Assembly: GCA_011032825.1 (NCBI GenBank)
Contig: JAADJZ010000021.1
Location: forward strand, 620,001 to 684,000
Length of the DNA: 64,000 nucleotides
Direction of reading: 5' to 3'
Source of the DNA: Massariosphaeria phaeospora
Taxonomy: Eukaryota > Ascomycota > Dothideomycetes > Pleosporales
Of the stretch, positions 56,526 to 64,000 are shown one piece after another (the first letter of the stretch is position 1; the number at the start of each line of letters is the position of its first letter). A model generated the notes under the pieces. The model did not search any database. It was not told the origin of the DNA and saw only the letters and a program-made list of their open reading frames with translations. The translations under genes and the position numbers were made by a program.

Positions 56526-57234
56526 ATGTCTGACTTTGGAGGCGACGATGACGGCGGCTTTGATCAGGGAGGCTACGAGTACGTCTTGTTCATTGTTCCT
56601 TTTGGTCGCAATCCACGAACAGCTGCGCATATCCTTACAGGAGACTATGTTGAACACCATCTGATTAACGGCTCTTTTAGCGACGCTCCGGACTACGACG
56701 AAGAGGCCGAGCCCGAGCTGTTAGCAGACGACGACCAGGAGGAAACCGCCGCGCCCGCCGAAGAGCCTGAAACTGTCGATCAGAACCACGACGACAATAT
56801 CGTAGTAGCGGGTGACCCGAGCGCTGCTGCCGCTGCGAAAACGGCTCAGAAGAACACGGTGAAGAGCGTGAGGGACAAGAAGGTGCCCAACGACAAGCGC
56901 TCGACCACGCCCTACATGACCAAATACGAGAAGGCGCGCGTACTGGGGACTCGAGCTCTACAGATAAGGTAGGCCAGGGCACTATAACTCTCGGATGGGA
57001 CCACTCGCGTAGAACGCAGGCTAATAAAAGCAGCTGCAATGCGCCTGTGCTTATCGACGTAGAAGGGATGACAGATCCCCTCCAGATTGCGCTGAAAGAA
57101 CTGCGAGAGAAGAAGATCCCTTTGGTGGTACGGCGGTACCTTCCAGATGGCTGGTAAGTTGGCTTTGTAGCTGCCCACTTGTCAGTACTAATACGCTCAG
57201 GTATGAGGATTGGAGCTGTGAAGAACTCCTGTAG
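56526..57234 (+). CDS. rpo26: RNA polymerase I/II/III common subunit RPB6 (ABC2)
   Basis: RPB6 is shared by all three nuclear RNA polymerases and sits at the base of the clamp. Four exons, 56526-56578, 56681-56968, 57034-57153 and 57201-57234, with introns of 102, 65 and 47 nt, give 164 residues. The acidic N-terminal half is variable as in all members. The conserved core [20 protein letters not shown], then [34 protein letters not shown] and a final [10 protein letters not shown] are intact. Length is close to yeast Rpo26 (155). Splice sites are canonical and each junction falls in a conserved block, so the model is firm. Confidence 0.97.
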
Positions 57235-57515
57235 AGCTTAAATTCCGAGACTCTATTTTGCATTTGGGTTGGAGTTTGGGGGGAAATGTAATCGGGGCAT
57301 ATTCGGCGAATGGAGTTGAAGCGGACGCGAACAGATATCCCGAATCAACGCGCTACATCCCGAGCATTTACCAGGCGTGAAGCGGATCCGATGTGAAGAG
57401 CTTTGAAATTGGCCGGAAGACTTACCTCGTTTTAGGCAAAGTGGGGCAGCGACGAGGGGAAAAGTGCCCCGCAGTCGTTGACATAGCCATCAACGTCACC
57501 TAGCCCAAAAGTTAT

Positions 57516-58640
57516 ATGCAGCGCGTACTGACGTGTAGAGGACTGACCAAAGCCTCTACGACCAGACGCCTCTATTCTCCAACATTCACCCCTCGCGCCT
57601 TCTCAAATCCATCCGTCATGTCTATTGAAACGACAGCAACGATCGCCTCGTTTGGCGGCAAGCTGCTGAAACTCAAGCACAAGTCATCGAACACCAACAC
57701 TGATATGGCTTTCAACCTCTACCTTCCTCCGCAAGCGCTCAAATCCGACGCGAAGGTTCCGGTCCTCTTCTTCCTTTCTGGCCTGACCTGCACCGGAGAC
57801 AATTGCTCTGAGAAAGGCTTCTTCCAGCACGGCGCGAGTGAGAAGGGGATTGCCGTGGTGTATCCCGACACCAGTCCAAGTTTGTGGCCGCCATCGCGTT
57901 CGAGCACCTGACTAACCTATTGCGCTCTCTAGGAGGACTGCAGATAGAAGGAGAAGACGATGCTTACGACTTTGGCTCAGGCGCGGGCTTCTACGTCGAC
58001 GCAACAAAAGAGCCATGGACGAAAGGCTACAACATGTACTCCTATATCACGAAGGAGCTCCCTGATGCCCTGTTTGCTGGCTTCAAGGAGCTTGACTCGA
58101 GCCGGGTCAGCATTACAGGCCACAGCATGGGCGGCCACGGAGCCTTGACACTTGTTCGTATGCCTGCTGTGTTGAAAGCACAAGTCGGCTAATATGTCAT
58201 CACCAGTTCCTCAAGAATCCCGGAAAGTACAAGTCTGTGTCCGCCTTCGCACCGATAGCCAACCCAATCAACTGCGCATGGGGCCAGAAAGCCTTCAAGG
58301 GATACTTCGGCGAAGATCAGCAGGAGAAGTGGAAACAGCACGATGCCACTGAGCTTGTCAAGCAATGGAAAGGGCCTCTCGATATGCTCATTGACGTGGT
58401 AAGTGGCCCATGAGTCCAACTGGTGTACTTTCTAGAGTTAACATAATTCAGGGCACCGGAGACAACTTCTACAAACAAGGCCAACTCCTCCCAGAAAACT
58501 TCATCAAGGCCGCGAAGGAGGCCGGAAACGATAAAGGCATCAACCTTCGCATGCAGCCCGACTACGACCACAGCTATTACTTTATGTCTTCATTTGCCGA
58601 CGAGCATGTGGCTTATGCAGCGAAGCACCTGGGCGTGTAG
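57516..58640 (+). CDS. S-formylglutathione hydrolase (esterase D type), with N-terminal extension
   Basis: The enzyme hydrolyses S-formylglutathione to formate and glutathione, the second step of glutathione-dependent formaldehyde detoxification. Exons 57516-57879, 57933-58153, 58207-58398 and 58452-58640 give 321 residues. The alpha/beta-hydrolase shows [12 protein letters not shown] (oxyanion region) and [10 protein letters not shown] (Ser nucleophile). The acid is in [10 protein letters not shown] and the base in DYDHSYYF. Residues 1-34 ([20 protein letters not shown]...) are basic, without acids, and fit a mitochondrial presequence; the second Met (codon at 57618, MSIETTATI) starts the family's usual N-terminus. 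Leaky use of the two starts would give two locations, which is inference. Confidence 0.92.
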
Positions 58641-59561
58641 TAAGTCTTCGGTATATGTAGCGTGACGGCACATGTCGACTTACGAATCCAGAAGCGACAA
58701 GGGAAAGCTCTAGCTTTGGGGTACTGGAACACTCGGTACTCTGATACTTCCATACTTTCAGCGGAGCAATATATCAGTCATACGATAGATAATGGAGGGA
58801 CTACATGTATGTATTGAATGGGCTGAGGAGAATCTGAAATGCAATTTCTTCAATCATACGAAATATCTACATGAGCATTTCACCATAGTATATAACAAGC
58901 GCTAAGAGTCCACAAACTTGTGCCTACTATTACGGACCTTGCGACAGATTTGGCAGTGCAGTCCGTACAAACAGAACAGCGGCTGCTTGGAATTTGGACG
59001 AGTATGTACCAGCAAAGATGGCCGTTAGCTAGCATAGACAGTACAGCATCCATGGTTGTGTAGTGTAAAAACACTCTGATAAATAGTACATATTCGCGTG
59101 TTTGCCTGTCTTGTGAGTCACCTCATTGCGACTCGCGTGTCCTTTGTTTGAAATTGGGCCGGGAAAACATCCCACTTCGCCCACTTCGGCTGCCAAGACA
59201 TAGACAATTCATATTGCCTGAACCGTCTCTCGATTCCAACTCGCACAAATAACAAAGAGTCATATCGCCTGCTATAGCAACAACACCACAATCAGCCCGC
59301 CTGCCTCCCATTCCATCCAATCCCGTCACCGAGGCTCCCCGGCTCGCGCGTGCGTCATTTTGCTGCCCCGCGCTCTTCGCTTTCACCGCCCATAACGGTT
59401 CCATAATGCAACACACCTGCCCAGCGGTCCGGTAGCGTACGATCTCACTCGAAACCTCACCTGCGCCACTGTCTCAACTGTTATACGGGTCAACCGCCCG
59501 AAAAGAAGCGCGCTAGAACAACACGTACCGAAGTGGAACGGCATCTGAGACGGTGGTGAAC
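58641..59561. other. Intergenic stretch
   Basis: 0.92 kb between the hydrolase and exportin genes; no coding feature supported on either strand. Confidence 0.5.
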
Positions 59562-62500
59562 ATGGAAGCTCAGGTGCGCAGCCCAGACTCAGATCTGATG
59601 TCGACAGCCTTGCTAACATTCCCTCTCTCAACCAGGTGGAAAATGCCATCCAGATCGCCTCAAACCCGACGTCGAGCCAGGACCTGCGCGGCCAGGCAAT
59701 TGAATACCTCAACCAGCTACGCACCGAAGGCTCGGCATGGCAAGCCGGCCTTTCTCTGTTCACACGAGACCCGCGGCCTGCCGACATCATTCGCCATACG
59801 TCCCTCGACCTCGTGAACAATGCCGTCCAAGAGCACCGGCTCGACGACCAGAGTCTGGTATATATCAGGGACACGCTCATGGCGTATACTCGCCAGATGT
59901 TTGCCTCGGGAAGTGGCGCTGTTGACAGCGGTCACATGCAAAACAAGCTAATGCAGACCATGACTTTTCTTTTTGTAGCACTATACCCATCTTCTTGGCA
60001 CTCTTTCTTCGACGACTTCCGTGCCTTAGCTGGGGACTCGGCAGCCATAGGCATTGCGAATCCCAGGGCTACTACTCTATATCTCCGTGTGTTAGGCCAA
60101 GTTCATGACGAGATTGCCGATCAACTGCTCGCTCGGCCTGAGGATGACAAGAGGCGGAATTCGGAGCTGAAAGACTTGATTCGTCATCGGGATGCTCAGA
60201 AGATTTCGTTATCATGGCAAGAGATACTCGCAAAATGGAGGGAGATAGATTTGAATCTGGCCGAGATGTGTCTGAAAACGATTGGTCGCTGGGTTAGTTG
60301 GATCGACATCTCACTTGTGGTGAACGAAGCCATGATCACTACCTTCCTGCAAATGGCTGGGCAACAAAACACATCCCCAGACAGTCCGGAGGGGCGGGTG
60401 CGCGACGCGGCTATCGACACGTTCTCTGAGATTGTGGGCAAGAAGATGAAGCCGGCGGAGAAGATTGAGCTGATCCTTTTCCTCAATCTCCCCACTGTTG
60501 TTGGGCAGCTTATTGCCAGCCCAGCTCTCTCCGATCTCCGGAATACATCAGACTATGACAATGATCTCGCCGAAACCGTAGCGAAGTTAGTCAACAACAT
60601 CGTCTTCGATATTGTCAAGATACTTGAAGACGATTCTGTGGACGACCAGACGCGCCAGCGCGCCGGCGAGCTCGTTCAGCTGTTCACCCCTTACCTCCTA
60701 CGCTTCTTCTCCGATCAATATGATGAAGTCTGCTCTACTGTTATACCCTCCATCACTGACCTCCTCACTTTCTGTCGCAAGCTTCAAAAGAAGGCGGGGG
60801 CGTTGCCAGCTCAGTACGCAGCCATACTGCCCCCAGTCTTGGAAGCAATCATCAATAAAATGAAATACGACGATACAGCGTCGTGGGGTGATGAGGGCGA
60901 ACAGACGGACGAGGCCGAGTTTCAGGATCTTCGAAAGCGCCTCCGTGTCTTACAGCAAACCGTCGCAGCTATTGATGAGCCATTCTATATCGATACCCTG
61001 AGTCGAATTGTTGGTGATACCTTCAACCGTCTATCCGCTGGCGACCAAACCCTTAATTGGCGTGATCTCGACCTCGCCCTCCATGAAATGCATCTCTTCG
61101 GTGAGCTGGCCATTAGAAATCAAGGATTATATGCCAAGCGGGAACCTTCCTCGGTGGCAGCACAACATCTCCTGGCAATGATGAAGACCATGGTGGAGTC
61201 TGGTATGTATATGTTGTTCGGAGTCTGCACAGGTTCTAACAGATTATAGATCTAGCGAGCTACTCGCATCCTGCCATCCAACTCCAATACATGGAAATTT
61301 GCGTTCGCTATATTCAATTCTTCGAACAGAATTCGCAGCTAATTCCTAGAGTCCTCGAAAATTTCGTTCGTCTTACCCATCACAACCACGTCAAGGTCCG
61401 ATCACGGTCGTGGTATCTCTTTCAACGCTTCGTGAAACCACTTCGAACCCAACTTGGCGACGTATCTCACGAGATCATCCAGGCCGTCGGAGATCTGCTC
61501 ACTATCAAGGCAGAGTTGCCAGACGACTCTGGAGACGAAATGTCATCGGACGAAGAGGATCGGTCAGCGGATGCGCTGTTCAATTCACAGCTTTTCCTCT
61601 TTGAGGCTGTCGGTTGCATCGCATCATCTACAACTGTGTCGATAGAGAACAAAAGGTTATATGCCCAGACGATTATGCGTCCTCTGTTCTCAGACCTAGA
61701 GCAGACGCTGCCACAAGCGAGCAATGGCGATGAACGAGCCGTTCTCCAGATACATCACATCATCATGGCTCTTGGAACCTTGGCTCGTGGCTACTCTGAC
61801 TGGGTTCCCACAAGCCACAAGGCTCCCCCACCTAGCGAAGTCTCTGATGAATTCTTGAAGGCATCGGAAGCTATCCTTGTTGCGCTAGAAGCTCTAAATT
61901 CCCACATGTCGGTTCGAGATGCAGCACGGTTTGCTTTCTCGCGCATGATATCTGTGCTCGGCGCACGCCTACTTGAACAGCTTCCGTCTTGGATCCAGGG
62001 ATTGCTAACCATCAGCTCTTCAGTGGACGAGATCAGTATTTTCCTCAAAGTTCTCGGTCAAGTCATCTTCACTTTCAAAGCGGAGGTTGAAGGCGTCCTC
62101 GACAGGCTCCTCACCCCTCTACTCGAACGCGTATACACGGCACTAGGTATAACACCATCGGGCACGGATGATGAGATCCAGTTGACCGAACTACGACGAG
62201 AGTACCTGAACTTCATCCTGGTTGTTCTGTCTCACGGTCTCGGATCGGTGTTTGTCAGTCAAGGTAAGATTCATCATGAACAGCTTCGATGCACGTACTA
62301 ATCCGAGCCAGCGAACCAATCCACATTCGAAACGATCATCACATCCATCGACACCTTCGCTCGAGACACTCGCGACTACCCAACCGCCCGCATCGCGCTC
62401 TCCGTCCTCATCCGCATGACCTCCGTCTGGGGCGGCCCCGACAAGATCGGCCCAGGCGCAAACACGACACCCACCTCCCCCACCACATCCCAAGCCCCCA

Positions 62501-62826
62501 TCCCCGGCTTCGACAACTACGTCGTCGAGCGCTTCTCCCCGCTCGTGTGGTCCATCCCCGGCACCCCCGGCTTCACATCCAAGGACGCGCAGGCCAAACA
62601 GGTGCTCGGTGAGGCCGCCAACCTGCAGGCGGAGATCGTGAAAAAGGTCGGCGAGCCGTATGTCGAACGCTTGAAGACGGATCTTAGGGGTATGGGCGCG
62701 GGCGACGACATGGTGGACACGTATTTGAGGACGCTGGCGGGCGCGTTTGAGGGCCAGAAGAAGGATAAGGAGTGGAGGACGTTTTTTGTCCAGTTTGTGG
62801 ATCGGCTGCTTGCGGCGAGGGGATAG
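59562..62826 (+). CDS. los1: Exportin-T (tRNA exportin, karyopherin-beta family)
   Basis: Los1/exportin-T carries mature tRNA with Ran-GTP through nuclear pores. Exons 59562-59573 (four codons), 59636-61202, 61250-62263 and 62312-62826 give 1035 residues, the usual size for fungal Los1; introns are 62, 47 and 48 nt. The protein is helical throughout as in HEAT-repeat exportins. Family-typical segments are WRE-DLNLAEMCLKTIGRWVSW, VNEAMITTFLQ, then HPAIQLQYMEICVRYIQFFE and ESD-x-x-SYSHPAI. A DDSGDEMSSDEEDRS loop is acidic. The first exon is tiny (MEAQ) but its GTGCGC donor and CAG acceptor preserve frame, and VENAIQIASNPTSSQDLRGQ follows at once. No truncation is seen. Confidence 0.93.
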
Positions 62827-64000
62827 AGCTGACTGGCGGTGGAGTTTGCTTCTGGGCGTATGGGGCGCGTGTGGGGGTTCTTTCTTTTCTTGCAGCAGGG
62901 TGGGTGGGTGGATGCATGTCGGTTCGCCGTCTTCAGGAATCAGCAGCATGGTGGGAAGGAGTTTTTATGTGCCGTGTTTACTAGATGTCGTGCGCTTGAT
63001 TTGGTCCATGTTGGGGGGCGATCAATCAATCAACAAGATGAAATGTGATTAAAGAGTGGTAGTTGCATCTGGGATGTGTGGCTTCACGGGATTTGAATGC
63101 ATTCATTTATTCGCTATACGCTGTCTCGTTTGTTAGATATGATATATCTACTCTACGATGTTGTGTGGCGCTGGCTAGTATCTGGTTGCTCATCTACCTA
63201 GGTAGCTTTCTCTCACGACGCAAGCTAACTGTCAACAAAATGAACTCGATAAGGTCCTGTCTACGAGACTGTTTCGGCTTGACTTGACTGGGCGTGATTG
63301 AGCTGATTGAGCTGACTGTGTGCCTCTCTCTTCCCGACCACATGATGGTTTGATTCTACCCACCCAAATACATATGTCGACATTTCGATCGCTCGGAGCG
63401 CCGCGCCTCGCTCACGCTGGAAGCCTTCCCAAGCTCGAACTCCGACGCATCGCTGGCTGCCGCACCGTGCTCCACAGGACCACAGGACGTATGAACCCAG
63501 CTTAGGTGCTTTGTGGAGTAGAAAGCACCCGGCCCGGCCCCTAAGGGACAACGTGTATGTCTCCTTGGGGGAGGGTGCCACCTATTAGTATGACTCTGAA
63601 GTTGGAGTGAGGGGGAGGGTGACACGGATTTTTCACTAGTTGGGTAGACACAAGGAGCGCAGTAGGTGGAAATGAAGAAGAAGATAGCGTGAATTTGGTT
63701 GGTTCAATAAGGAGGGGTATAATCTGCGCGACGGAACACCAAATCTAACTATCGAGGACACTACCCGGACGGAGCTGCTGGACTGAACTGAGCTGAGCTG
63801 AGCTGTGTCGCCTGATCCCGTCGTGTCCTTGGCTGGAAACCCTTGCTGTGTGTGACATGAACAGAAGATTGAACTTGTCAACTGTTCGGAAAAATCGCGA
63901 TCCAGCATGCAGCGCCATGGACAAGAGATGCAAAGCCTGGTGAATTAATTAATGCTTGCTCTTCTCCACCAGGCGCGACAATAAGCCCTTTTTCTTCTGC
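62827..64000. other. Right-edge intergenic stretch
   Basis: 1.17 kb downstream of exportin-T with no supported gene. Short GAGCTGA-type repeats occur at 63790-63800. A gene may begin beyond the right edge. Confidence 0.5.

Noticed and set aside
55608..56972. 454-codon plus-strand frame over TFIIIA and the start of RPB6
   Set aside because: It is antisense to the zinc-finger exons for most of its length and merges into the true RPB6 exon; no conserved content of its own.
1..64000. CRISPR arrays, telomeric TTAGGG runs, rDNA or intact transposase/reverse transcriptase genes
   Set aside because: None seen on either strand; the only mobile element I can support is the MITE at 32.6 kb.

Overview
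The window is nuclear DNA of a filamentous ascomycete (Pezizomycotina). Genes are spaced at about one per 2-3 kb, introns are 45-140 nt with GTRNGT donors and CTAAC/CTGAC branch sites, and the gene repertoire is fungal: separase, TFIIIA, Zn2Cys6 factor, GPI-type GH18 chitinase, HOL1-like MFS transporter. A Dothideomycete is my guess, but nothing seen here proves the class.

Layout. 1-14.4 kb is a housekeeping block: separase (running off the left edge), a coiled-coil-like unknown, a five-exon small unknown, a mitochondrial-type tRNA m1A58 methyltransferase, and head-to-head with it a Dcr2-like phosphoesterase. 14.4-22.0 kb is gene-poor and holds only tandem repeats, hairpins, a tRNA-like relic, a possible degenerate membrane-protein gene and a compact hairpin-rich segment at 20.5 kb that could be a structured RNA. 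22.0-29.5 kb holds an F-box protein, a flavin-reductase-like protein, an SDR, an unknown, APC11 and a berberine-bridge-type FAD oxidase. 29.5-36.7 kb looks accessory: a palindrome-rich promoter, two tandem SET-domain genes (the first apparently fused to a separate N-terminal domain) with a 0.3-kb MITE between them and diverged direct repeats on both sides, then a signal-peptide/single-TM protein. 37.6-48.1 kb holds a Zn2Cys6 regulator, a 12-TM MFS transporter and a broken GPI-type chitinase with a CBM18. 49.8-62.8 kb returns to housekeeping: a conserved coiled-coil protein, TFIIIA and RPB6 sharing a 0.3-kb divergent promoter, S-formylglutathione hydrolase and the tRNA exportin Los1.

Functional themes. 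Three anaphase or cell-cycle genes (separase, Dcr2-like, APC11) lie within 28 kb. TFIIIA, RPB6 and Los1, together with the tRNA methyltransferase further left, serve Pol III transcription and tRNA maturation or export. Physical linkage does not prove co-regulation; the shared TFIIIA/RPB6 promoter is the one place where the layout makes it directly plausible. Exon borders were placed by hand from splice consensus and reading frame.
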